Positions 31,376 through 42,238 of a stretch of 64,000 bases of DNA are shown here, in pieces (the first letter of the stretch is position 1; every line of letters starts with the position of its first letter). This DNA is from Ophiobolus disseminans. Its lineage: Eukaryota; Ascomycota; Dothideomycetes; Pleosporales; Phaeosphaeriaceae. The stretch lies in NCBI GenBank assembly GCA_010093685.1, contig MU006236.1, positions 824,384-888,383 on the forward strand, in the 5' to 3' direction. The notes under the pieces are model-generated. The model had not been told where the DNA came from. It was given only the letters and a program-made list of their open reading frames with translations, and ran no database searches. Made by a program: the position numbers and the translations under genes.

Positions 31376-33413
31376 GGCGGGACTAAAGGCTGGCTCGATA
31401 TTTGGACGGAAGCTGGCGGTGACACGCTGGTGATGTCGACGCGATGTCTGAGTACATCGTCGTGTGTTAGAAGGTGGGCTAAGGTGGTCGCTCTGTTCTC
31501 TTGTCTAACTTGACTCACTTCAGAATTGTCATCTTCTACATCCGCCACAACAGCAATCATAACTCTTATTCCCTACAATTAGAGGTTCGCTTACCGGTAC
31601 TACGCCGAGCGCGCGAACATTGCGCTGCAATCCCTCTCGCTGAGCAACGATTTTCCCGTGAAGGCAGAGTTGGTAGCCCATATCTTAGAGCTTCTTCTCG
31701 CTATCGGCTTTCCCTATGGCACTATTGACAACTCCGAGAATCTTGTAGGAAACCAGAGCGTCACCCCAAGCCAGCCAAAACGCGAGAATCGCAAAGTCTA
31801 TCACGGAGGATTGGCCACCTTAAGTTAGCAACTTCACTACCGCTGCAAAGTAGCAACGATGGGCAAAAGACAGCAACGAGCCCGCCGAGAGGTTGATAGA
31901 ATGCATTCAACACTATCAGGAACATTCGGTACCTAGGCGAAGGCAGAGGCGATCACGATAGTGTACAACTCTATTCGATATAACAGATTATACAAATTAA
32001 AATTTGCGCAGCTTAACTATGTTGAAGGGCAACTTAGATCTAACAATAAATACTACCTTCTAAAGTTTAGCAACACCTATAAGTACGTTGTTAAGATCTG
32101 CATTATTAATGGCGTGGTGGCGTGTTCTGATAGACGAGGGATTCGTCAAAATCAGGCCGAGCGCGCAAGAGGTTGACCCTGCAAAAGAAGACGCGAGAGA
32201 AAGAGAGAATGCAGAGAAGGAGAAGGTTACAGAACTACGGCCGCAGCTCACGCGCCTTAGCCGCGATCGTATCCCAGAAGAGGACACGACAGAAGGAGAA
32301 GAAGAGAATGCGGAGAAGAAGAAGGTTGCAGAACTACGACCGCAGTCCACGCGCCTCGGCCGCGAGCATATCCCTCCCGCGAACCTCACCCTACTCGAAA
32401 GTACCGCGTAGTGGCAGAAGCCGAAAAGTTCCTCGCGAATCATCTAGAAAAGCGAAAGAACAAGACTTAGTGTCCTATATGCGGTAATGCCTTTGTCGTT
32501 TCCAATATCAACTAACATATCAGGACATGTCACAGCAACAGCAGGACAACATCCAAGCTGATTCCTCACGCGGTATCACCAGGAAAATGGGAGTGTCTGG
32601 TCGCGTGCGGTATCGAGTCGGCTAGAATCGTACGGTATCGAGCTAATTAGAATCGTGCGGTATCAAGCCAACGAGGACGTTAACTGATGGCTTCTGTCTA
32701 GAAGCGTGAGATATTAAGCTAGCCTATAGCTCCGCCGTGTGTGCTGTGCTGTGACTCGTGCGGTAGCGACAGCCAGAACATCCACCGCCGGCGTCTGTCT
32801 AGAAGCGCGAGATGTCGAGATATGCAGCTCGCCAACAGTCTCACTGTGCGTGTCGCGCACGTGCGTGAGTATAAACGAAGTGGTGTCACCATCGACAACG
32901 TTTCCATTCACTGCAGTTCTCAATTATGGTCACACATACACACACTTGGGGGGGAGCTCAGATATTGCGTTTTGATGTCTCTGGTAGAGCAGACAGCAGG
33001 ATCACGCCTGCCGTGGGCGTCCGACCGCTAGAGAAAGCGCACAGCATATGGTACCAACGTCCGAATGCCTATGACAACTTCTCAAGCTCAGACCCACACG
33101 CACGATCTATTCCAGTCCTTTTTCTTGCCTCTCCCATTGCCACCAACTTCTCTTACTAACCGTGTCTAAGGTTACTATATTCAACATTATTCCATATTTC
33201 ACTCTTCGCTTCTTCACATAGCGAAATACGTCAGTGACGCAGTTCACTTTCACCGTCACTGCCCAGCCACCCGCATCAGTACCAGTCATGCAACCTCCGA
33301 AACCCCAAGACCACGCACACACATCTCACCACAACTTCTGAAACAGTTTCCTAAGTCCTCCAAAGCGCCTCTTGTTTGTCGCTCGCTAGCAAACCACCAC
33401 CACTACCAGGACT
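31376..33413. other. 2-kb gene-poor stretch with AT-rich and tandem-repeat segments
   Basis: No intact gene. The part around 31950-32110 is AT-rich. At 32190-32390 a frame on the plus strand contains two imperfect tandem copies of a charged unit (ENAEKEKVTELRPQLTRLS and ENAEKKKVAELRPQSTRLG), like the coiled tail of a pogo-type transposase; I regard it as a probable transposon relic. At 32600-32680 three units of about 26 bp repeat (GTGCGGTATCGAG, GTACGGTATCGAG, GTGCGGTATCAAG). Confidence 0.45.
32190..32390 (+). repeat. Two-unit tandem repeat, possible pogo-type transposase tail relic
   Basis: Two successive copies of roughly 90 bp share GAGAATGC-GAGAAG, AAGGTT-CAGAACTACG and CCGCAG-CACGCGCCT. 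The frame is charged and helical. No catalytic domain or inverted repeat is found nearby, so the transposon reading is tentative. Confidence 0.35.
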
Positions 33414-34001
33414 ATGCCGCCACGCTTCCGCCCAAGCGCACCAAAACCGCTCCTCACTGAATCAACCCCACGAAAAGCACGACCAAGCACAGCCATCTCC
33501 CTGACTACTTCGTCCAACGCCCCCACGCCGATGGCCTCACCCCTTTCACGACCGCTGCTGGAGTCGATGCTCTCGCCGCCCCCAGATCTGCCACCTCTTG
33601 AGGTTGAGAGTGCACCGGAGCCCGTCTTACTCACATGCCCGCATTGCTCATACATCTGCACGTACCACCTCACGCCGACGTCTTTCACGCACGCATGTAC
33701 GCGCTGTCTGCGGCGGTTCAAGAAACACGAGCGTAGGGAATGGAACGACCAGAATCGACTTACCCAGTTCCCGTGTCTGCTGGAAGAGCATGCTGTGTTG
33801 ATGGAACGCGAGGAAAGGAAACGCGAGGAGGAAGGGAGTGGCTATGGAAGCTTGGGCAGGATCATGAGTGCCGTCTGGGGAGGCAGCGGAATGACGACGG
33901 AGAGGAGGGACAGCTTGATTTCGAGGGACAGTAGGAGGGGAAGTGGGGATGAAGCAAGTGGGGGAGGAACGTTTGGGTTGAGTTCGATGTGGTCGAGATG
34001 A
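33414..34001 (+). CDS. Hypothetical protein with a CX2C...CX2C motif
   Basis: A 195-residue frame from an ATG in good context has a Pro/Ser-rich head, then LLTCPHCSYICTYHLTPTSF and HACTRCLRRFKKHERREW: a CX2CX16CX2C arrangement that could bind one zinc. The tail is charged then Gly/Ser-rich (RRGSGDEASGGG). Codon usage and the paired cysteines support a real gene. No named family. It converges on the PKA gene. Confidence 0.6.
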   Translation: MPPRFRPSAPKPLLTESTPRKARPSTAISLTTSSNAPTPMASPLSRPLLESMLSPPPDLPPLEVESAPEPVLLTCPHCSYICTYHLTPTSFTHACTRCLRRFKKHERREWNDQNRLTQFPCLLEEHAVLMEREERKREEEGSGYGSLGRIMSAVWGGSGMTTERRDSLISRDSRRGSGDEASGGGTFGLSSMWSR

Positions 34002-34335
34002 GCAGCGCTTCAAGCCTCGGTGTTCTAGGAACTGCGATCCCGAACTATATCTGAAGCTGTTCCAGATCAAATATAGCGCCCGCAAATGGAGCGCTTGAAA
34101 ACGAGTATTCATTGCTTAATGTACAGGTCGACAACTCGTTGGCGGGAAAAATGTCCATCCATATCCAAAATTCATTCGTTTCGTTGCCATGCGTATTCGA
34201 ATTCATGCATGCTTGGTGCACCATAAACTCCGTACACGTGCTGTGAACTAAGCACAAAGCCCGAAATGCATGGTTCGTAGTGATAATGTCCGACGTCCTT
34301 CTTTTACTCCTCTGCTTACTTCTACGCTGTTTCGT
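34002..34335. other. Convergent 3' region
   Basis: Between two convergent stops; 3' UTRs expected, nothing else seen. Confidence 0.5.
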
Positions 34336-35694
34336 CTAGAAGTCCTTGAATTGGTCGTCCCATTTGTTGCTCAGCTCCTTCGTGTACGGGTCCGGATGTT
34401 GGTTCTCAGGCTCGTAGTCATCAAAGTTCCGTGTATCGGCGGGCCCTCTCAGGTGCGGCACGATGGGTCCGTTGACTTCCCGGTTGTAGAGGCGGTCCCA
34501 GTCGATGTTCTTGAACCATGGGTGTGACTTTACGCGGCCGGCACCACCGCTAATATTGCCGAGCCGTTTTGAAGTGTCGACGGTGCACAGGCCGGAGATG
34601 AGGTCGCGCGCGTCGGCCGACATTGCGCTGGGGAAGCGGACTTTGCCTTCGACGATTCTGTGCGGGATTAGCGAATGTACTTTCAGAGGAGTGACTGCCA
34701 TACTGCTCGTATATCTTCATGGGGTTCTGATCCCAGAATGGCGGCTGGCCTACGAGGAACTCATATACGAGGATGCCAAACGCCCACCAATCGACGGCGG
34801 TTCCGTGGCCTGACTGTGTAAGCTGAGCCATGCGTCTGATGCAGACATCACTGACCTGTGTTTCTTATGACCTCGGGGGCTAGATACTCGGGTGTGCCGC
34901 ACAGCGTATACGTCTCCCCTGGTCGTGTCAGCGCTAATTCCCACACGGAGTTCGAGGTACTGACTGTTCTCGACCTTCTTCGCAAAGCCAAAGTCGACCA
35001 GCTTAAGGTGGCCCTCGGCGTCGATGAGGATGTTCTCGGGCTTGAGGTCGCGGTATGCGACGCCCTCCCGCTCGTGCAGGAACTCGAGTATCAGCACAAT
35101 CTCGGCGGCGTAGAACTGCGACGTGGGCTCGTTGAAGCGGCGGGCGCGGCGCAGGTAGCTGAAGACCTCGCCGCCCGGGCAGTAGTCGAGCACCATGTAG
35201 AGGGCGTCGAGCGACTGGAAGCTCGCGACCATGGTGGTGATGAAAGGGTGCCCCGCGACCTTGGCGAGGACGTTGCGCTCGTTGCGCACGTGCTCGACCT
35301 GCTTGAGGCGGATGACGTCCGTCTTGCGCAGCTTCTTGAGGGCAAAGACCTTGTCGTGGTCGTGGGCCTGCGCATCCTTGAGGCGCACCAGCCAGACGCG
35401 CGCAAAGGTGCCCGTGCCCAGCGTCTTGATGAGCTCAAAGTCCTCCTCGCGCAGCACCTTGGACGAGTGCCCCACGGGCTTCTCCTCCGGGTCCTGGTCG
35501 ATCTCGTCCGGACTCAACGTGTGCTTGTGGTCCTCCCACTCGGCCAGCGTGCGCTTCTCCTGCTCGCGCGGGCGGTCCATGGCCGAGTCGTTGCGGTCGT
35601 GCAGCGGGCCCGAGTGCGTTTGCCCTTGCGAGCCCGACTGCTTGTCCCGGTGGTGCTTCATCGGGTGCAGCAGGCTGTGCAGCGACGTCGCCAT
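34336..35694 (-). CDS. cAMP-dependent protein kinase catalytic subunit
   Basis: Four exons (34965-35694, 34856-34918, 34704-34809, 34336-34657) joined by three 46-bp introns give 406 residues. The glycine loop GTGTFARV (about residues 93-100), FALKK lysine (about 120), YRDLKPEN, DFGFA and the activation segment TYTLCGTPEYLAPEV are all intact, as is GTAVDWWAFGILVYE. The C-tail ends WDDQFKDF, an AGC F-x-x-F type ending. Phosphorylation at the activation-loop Thr of TLCGTPE is expected. It is one of the two PKA catalytic paralogues of filamentous fungi; which one I cannot decide. Cytosolic/nuclear, held by the regulatory subunit until cAMP binds. Confidence 0.93.
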
Positions 35695-36516
35695 GGCGGA
35701 GCAGGCGCGTGGGCGGGTGAGGCAGGAGCGAGCGGGGGGTCGTGGCCGGGCTTATTCAGAGCATTGCAGCGCAGCGGCGTCCTATTGTTGTTTGTGGCGG
35801 CGGGCAAACGTGGAGACAGCCTGCTAGGTAGCGAAGCGGTCGTGACGGTGGCATTCACCCATGGGCGGGCGCGTTAGGGGTAGGGTGGCTATAAAGGCCT
35901 GATGCGACACCTAGCGGGGGGAACGGGTTACATACCTGAGGCGCATTCTGGCAGGATGACGCATGGGCGTGGGGCAGCCTCCCTCCTGCACAAAGCAAAG
36001 CCGGCCGGGTGTGGAAACGGGGCGCCGCCGTATCGATGCTCGGCCGTTCCCTTCTGGCAGCTCCTGTTTCCAATTGCTCGAGGTAACAGTTTCACCCAAT
36101 TTACCCTTAATCACGCCCCCCCGTGCATGACATGGAAACATCTAAGCAACATCGCTGCATCACCGAATTCGAGCTCCGTGGCACAGCTGTCAACCGTCAG
36201 AGATGGCTGGTGAACCATGGGTAGCATATGGCACTTGCTTCAACGCGGTGTCTTCTGCTCGGCATACTTGCCGATGCTTGCACGTGCATTGATAGACTAA
36301 ATAAATCCCATGTTTCTCGTACACGGCACAATGCTGCCCAACCGCTATGCATATACAACCCCAACCCTTACACCCAAGCGACCGCGTAGCCAACTCTAAT
36401 TAGGTACCCGGCCCGGGCATGAGCGGGAGCAAATCTGACACCAGACTCCCATATGTTGCATGCTCGTGCCAACTGTTTACACACCAAATATCGTACATGG
36501 ATCCTTCAAGTCTTCT
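35695..36516. other. Promoter region of the PKA gene and 3' side of VMA11
   Basis: The 820 bp between the PKA start and the VMA11 stop show no gene. GC-rich and C/T-rich tracts occur near 35690-35860, probably the PKA leader. Confidence 0.45.
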
Positions 36517-37298
36517 TTAGCCGCTCGCTCTTGTGTTTAGGATAAGTGCGACGATGAGGCTGGAGCATGTTAGATTTGAGGATGGGACTGCAACTGTATA
36601 TGCTCACCCATAAAGCCCCAGGACTTCGGCGAAAATGAGAATCAGGACCATGCCAACAAAGATCCTCGATTGACTCATAAACGAACGCACGCCCTGCCGA
36701 GTTAGCATACCCTAGAGATAGCAGAGGCGTGACATACAGCGTCTCCCACAATTCCAATCGCATAGCCCGCGGCCAGCCCCGAGAGTCCAACTGACAGCCC
36801 GGCGGCCATGTGGCAGAATCCAGCATACAGCGAGTAGTTCTTCTCCGGCGGCGGCTTAATGTCGCTGGCGATGAGCACCGAGATTACGAGCGCGTAGACT
36901 GCGAGGATACCCGACATGACGATGGGGATGAGAGACTGCACGCATCAGCTGGAGTTGGAGAGCAGTGCTAGTGAGCCCACCTTCATGATCAAGTCTGGCC
37001 TGTATGTACCGATGCCAGCAATGCCGATGCCAGCCTTTGCGGTGCCAAATGCAGCCCCCATGCCTGTCCCATTAGCCCTTGTCTTGCGCGTTGTGCCATC
37101 GGGGACCACATACATCCGAATATCATCTGGTTGCGGTTCGTGTCTTAGTCCGGCGGCTGTCAGGATGCGGGAAACTCACTGCGAAGGCGATGCCGCTCTG
37201 CTGCTGTTAGCGATGAAGTCATCAACGGCGTCGCAGGCACTCACCATGCCAAAGAAGGGCGCAAAGGCCGGCGCGAGGTTCTCCCCTTGAGACGACAT
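36517..37298 (-). CDS. VMA11: V-ATPase proteolipid subunit c' (Vma11)
   Basis: Seven exons assemble exactly in phase to 164 residues: 37245-37298, 37180-37197 (18 nt), 37114-37126 (13 nt), 36981-37063, 36738-36935, 36608-36693 and 36517-36559. The protein has four membrane helices: AFAPFFGMSGIAFAMIFGCM, IMKSLIPIVMSGILAVYALV, GLSVGLSGLAAGYAIGIVGD and FVGMVLILIFAEVLGLYG, with the proton-carrying Glu in FAEVLG. The AFAPFFG...GIGIAGIGTYRPDLIMKS pattern and the NTRASG end mark c' (Vma11), which is fungal-specific, and not c (Vma3). It sits in the Vo rotor of the vacuolar proton pump. Confidence 0.93.
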
Positions 37299-37844
37299 GG
37301 TGTCTTTCGGTGTCGAAAAAGGGTGTCGTGGGCGTGTGTCGGATCGAAGCTCGCTGGTGATGAGTGATGGCGTCGGCATGGAGCTTTGGAGATAGCACAA
37401 GCACAAGCTAGCGCCGCCTTAGTCATGTGCTGCGATGCGGAAACGGACCAACACCACCACCACGCCGCGCGCACCGCTGCTTGTCACGGCTGCTGCTCTC
37501 GGCCACGCCCTCTCGGCCCGTCTCGAACCCCATTCATACCCTCACCGCATACGCTCCATCTCAACGCCTCTCCGGACTTGACGCAGCCCCTGGTCGGGCT
37601 GGCAGGACATCCACGCCCGCCGTTTGTCGTCGCTCCACCGCCAACCACCCCGCACGCTGCACGCATTGCCGCTCACAGGAGACATCGCCTCCGAGCATCG
37701 GTGCATTCACAGACCCGCGGCTTCCATCAAACCCTCTCGCAGCCCTGCCCTACGTCGAGCCCTTGCCACACAAAAAGTCTTCCACACCACCGCAGCGGCG
37801 GATGCGCAGGAGCATCGGGACACGCCGCGGACTGACGAGTGCAC
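37299..37844. promoter_or_regulatory. Shared upstream region of VMA11 and ROM2
   Basis: Divergent starts at 37298 and 37845 leave 546 bp. The region is C-rich (CACCACCACCAC near 37450). Open frames crossing it look like by-products of its GC content. Confidence 0.4.
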
Positions 37845-40800
37845 ATGGCAGAATACGGCAACCAGCAGCAGGGGAGGGAGTTTGCGCGTGGGCCAAATGG
37901 ACAGCAACCCGGGGGGACAAGGGACGCGGCCTTTGCAAACATCTTCGGCGCCAGTCCCGCCATGGCCGGCCGGTCTCAGACAATGACCTCACAGCCGCAG
38001 ATGAGGATGTCTGACCGCGCTGCGACAATGTCTTCGCAGACGTCCGACATGATGCAGCGCGCGCCGCCAGTCCGCCAGCCGGTGAATGGCTACGATCGGC
38101 GCCCTCCTGCACCCTACGATCCGCGCGCTGCTCCACCCGGGCCCCCAGACCAGCGCCCCATGGACCCCCAGAACCCATATAATCGCCCGCCCCCCAATGG
38201 CTATCCAGGCAGTTCGCGATACTCAGAGGGCCCGCAGCAGCCACAGCGCCAGCCGCAGCCCCAGTATCTGCCGCAACCGCTCCGCCCTGAGCGCCAGCCG
38301 TACGGGCAGCCACAGCGGTTTGACCCAAGAACCTCTCCGCCTGGCCAGCCTCCGTTCAGCAAGCCCATGCCGCCGCCTCAGCGCTTCCCTGGGCCCCCGG
38401 GACCCGGCATGAACACCGACCCTTATCGCTCGCAGTCGCTGGCGCTGGGACCGCGGCCGCAGTTCACGCCCGCAGGCCCGAGCCACCCCTCGCAAGCAAA
38501 CACCTTCCGCCAGCAGCCCTACATGAACCACATGGCGAGGACAACAGCGCAGGGCCGTGTGGTGCCAGAGCGGCCAGACGAGCGGACCATGTCCATGACC
38601 TCGTACACTAGAGACCCTGACCACACGCAGACCATGAGTGGACGAATCATACCAAATCGCAGACGCGAGTCTGGAGAGTCCAACATGTCGCCAGGTGAGC
38701 AGCGGTCGCCCAGCGGGCCCCAGCTGCCCATAACTATGACTCCGGGAGCCAAGACGCGCAACACAAGCCAGGGCAGCATCCCTCAGCAGTCTCGCACCAT
38801 GTCCATGGCATCGACCGTCGTGGCCCCGTCCGAGCGCACCGACACAATGTCGTCCATGACACGCCCGAGCTCCACGCAGACCGTGTCCACCATTTCGAGC
38901 AACAACAGGGCCTCGAGCCAGTCACAGCAGAACGGACAGGCTGCTCCTCAAAACCGGCGAGCCCCTCTCGTGTATCCGGCGCTCTTGTCGCGTGTTGCAG
39001 AGACATTCCAGGACAGGGTGCAGGTTTCTGAAAGGAACAAGGACGGGCTCGTGTACAAGAGCGCCTTCACCGGTGCAGAGGCGGTCGATCTTATATCGTA
39101 CATCATCAAGACCACGGACCGCAATCTTGCGCTGCTCCTCGGTAGGTCCCTGGATGCGCAAAAGTTCTTCCACGATGTCACCTACGCCCACCGATTGCGA
39201 GATTCGACCAATGAAATCTACCAGTTCCGTGAGACCATGATGGAAGACAAGGCCGAAATTAACGGTGTCTTCACACTTCTCACTGAGTGCTATTCGCCCA
39301 CCTGCACTCGCGATCGTCTGTGCTACTCGATCGCCTGTCCACGCCGGCTCGAGCAGCAGGCTCGTCTGAACATGAGGATCCAGCCCGGTCTCAAGCGCGA
39401 AGAATCTCGAGCCAGCTTGCACGAAGATCTGGACGACGAGGAGCAGAAGCTTTGGATAAACACTGTTCCCAAGGAGGTTTCAGACGCCATCTCAGACCGG
39501 GAAAAGAAGCGCCAGGAGGTCATATCCGAACTCATGTACACTGAACGCGACTTTGTCAAGGATCTTGAGTACCTCCGCGACTTCTGGATGAAGCCGCTCC
39601 GCAACCCCCAGAGCTCCCCGATTCCCGAGCATCGGCGCGAGAAGTTTGTCCGCACGGTGTTTTCTAACTGTCAAGAGGTGTATATGGTCAACTCCCGACT
39701 CGCAGACGCGCTCACAAAACGCCAGCAAAAGGAGCCAGTCGTCCGTAGTGTCGGTGACATCTTCAAGGAGTTCGTCCCAAAGTTTGCACCCTTCATAAAG
39801 TATGGCGCGAACCAGCTCTTCGGTAAGTACGAGTTTGAGCATGAGAAGCGCACGAACCAACACTTCTCGCGGTTTGTGGACGAAGTCGAGAGGATGAAGG
39901 AGTCGCGAAAGCTCGAGTTGAATGGTTATCTCACCAAGCCCACCACAAGACTAGCGAGGTACCCGCTGCTTCTGGAGGGTATTGTGAAGCACACCGCGGA
40001 CGACAACCCTGACAAAGAGTACCTTCCGCTAGTCATCAAGATGATCAAAGAGACGTTGTCTAAGGTCAACATGGAATCCGGAAAGGCAGAGAACCACTTC
40101 AATCTGATGCAGCTCAACAAAGACCTCAAGTTCAGGCCCGGCGAGTACGTGGACCTCAAGCTGACCGACGAAAACCGACAGCTCGTCTTCAAAGGAAACC
40201 TCAAGAAGACACCCACCGAAGCGACCGGCGATATCACTTGCTACCTCTTTGATCATGCCGTCCTCTTGGTACGTGCGAAAACTGTGAACAAACGCGAAGA
40301 GCAGAAGGTCTACAAGAAGCCCATTCCGCTCGAACTGCTAGTCATCACTCAGATGGACGAAATTATGCCAAAGCTCGGTATTTCGAAGAGGCCATCTGCA
40401 AATTTGATTGGTGCGCGAGCGATTGCGGCTGCCAACCCACGGAGCGATGCCACAAAGCAACAGGGCTACCCAATTACATTCAAGCATCTCGGAAAGGGTG
40501 GCTACGAACAGACTCTCTTCGCGAGTACCGCGATCTCACAGCAGAAGTGGATGGAACATATTGAGTCACAGCAGCGCAGTCTGAGAGAGCGCAGCAACAT
40601 CTTCACCAAGTCCATCATCAACGAGGGCTTCTTCAACCCAGCTATAAGGGTCACTTGTGCGGTTCCTCTCGATGGTGGCCGCAAGTTGGCGTTGGGTACA
40701 GATGCCGGTATCTATATTGTCGAGCGCAAGGCAAAGGACGCTTCGATCAAGCCTCGTCGCGTGTTGGACTGCAAGGGCGTCACACAGATTGACGTTCTGG

Positions 40801-41692
40801 AGCAGCATGCGATTGTTCTTGTTCTGGCTGATAAGACGCTGTATTCTTACTCCATCGAAGCCCTGGACCCCGACGACAGCCAGGCCCTAGTCAAGCGACC
40901 GCGCAAGATTTGTCACGCCAACTTCTTCAAGGCAGGCATCTGTCTGGGGAACAACCTCGTGGCAACAGTCAAGACATCAGCGCTCTCTACCACAATCAAG
41001 GTCTACGAGCCGAAAGAGAACATGGCAGGCAAGTCTAAGAAGACTGGGTTTGCAAAGATGCTGTCGCAAGGCCAAGATCAACTCAAGCCGTACAAGGAGT
41101 TCTACATTCCTACCGAGTCAACATCGATACACTTTCTGCGGTCCAAGCTCTGCGTTGGCTGTGCGCGTGGCTTCGAGGTCGTCAGTCTTGAGACGCTGGA
41201 GACACAGTCTTTGCTCGATCAAGCCGATACTTCGCTTGACTTTGTGGTACGAAAGGAGAATATCAAGCCGATCCACATCGAACGCATGGCCAGCGAGTTC
41301 TTGCTCTGCTACACCGACTACTCGTTCTTTGTTAATAGGAATGGTTGGCGAGCGCGGCAAGACTGGAAGATCACTTGGGAAGGCACGCCACAAGCATTCG
41401 CCATTTTCAATCCCTATATCCTTGCCTTCGAGCCCAGCTTTATCGAAATACGGCACATGGAGAGTGGGGGATTGGTGCATATTGTCACGGCGAAGAACAT
41501 CAGGTGGCTGCACACATCGACACGAGAGGTATGTTATAGATCATCTTTGTCAGAGATAGCGCTAATGGTCATCAGATATTGTACGCTTACGAGGATGAGC
41601 TTGGCAATGACGTTATTGCTAGTATGGACTTTTGGCAAACAGCGCAAGGCAAACAATCACTTGACCAGCACCGCTCGTTCGAAAAGAGCTAA
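37845..41692 (+). CDS. ROM2: Rho1 guanine-nucleotide exchange factor (Rom2 type)
   Basis: ATG 37845 (MAEYGNQQQGREF) opens 1266 residues in two exons (37845-41528, 41576-41692; 47-bp intron, in phase). The first 360 residues are Pro/Gln-rich and disordered. A DEP-like domain follows (about 373-466, KSAFTGAEAVDLISYIIK), then DH (about 552-762, ELMYTERDFVKDLEYLRDFW, YLTKPTTRLARYPLLLE), a PH segment, and a C-terminal CNH domain (from about 929, KLALGTDAGIYIVER). This order is that of Rom1/Rom2, which activate Rho1 at the plasma membrane in the cell-wall integrity pathway. The last exon ends QSLDQHRSFEKS. Confidence 0.93.
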
Positions 41693-42238
41693 GGGAAGTC
41701 CGATGACTGGAATTCCATTCATCGTATCGTGTCGTCCTCGGATTGCATATCAGCTGGAGCAGCGCTGAGAAAGATCACGCCGCCTCTGAGCGTCAAAGCC
41801 GCCCGTGGAAGCTTCCTCTGCGCCGCGCCGCGGACCGCACGAGCAGAGAATCTGTCGACGAGAACAGATAGCAGACACTACGTCAACCTTCAGGAGGATT
41901 TGTACAATACTGGGCTAGACGGTCTTGATTTTTGTGATGTAGGCGAGTATGTAGACGAAGCCGCCATGACCTACCTGATTGTAAAGTGACTGTAGCGAAG
42001 CAGCTTTTGTGTAGTAATGTGAAATATAGACGTTTGTGTCAGCTAGCAAATCAATTCATTATTGCCAAGTCCTCGTTCGACGTGCCTGCGTTGAACTCGA
42101 TGCGGACGTCATCTGGGTGGTGATGATTTGGCAGTTGCCCCGGCAACGCAGCCGAAAGCGGGAATCCGCAGACAGACCCTTGCACTCCACACGGGCAACA
42201 ATTCAAGGACAGCCACAGACACTCGCTCAACCCGCACG
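41693..42238. other. Intergenic region between ROM2 and the haspin gene
   Basis: No gene is supported. A frame from 41729 to 41989 is open but weak. It should hold the ROM2 3' UTR and the haspin promoter. Confidence 0.45.

Noticed and set aside
34858..35877. 339-codon plus-strand open frame opposite the PKA gene
   Set aside because: It is the antisense of the GC-rich kinase exon; the Leu/Val/Asp-rich translation has no domain and the minus strand encodes an intact PKA.
37386..38014. Overlapping plus-strand frames between VMA11 and ROM2
   Set aside because: Low-complexity Arg/Pro/His-rich translations of a C-rich promoter region; the supported ROM2 ATG is at 37845.
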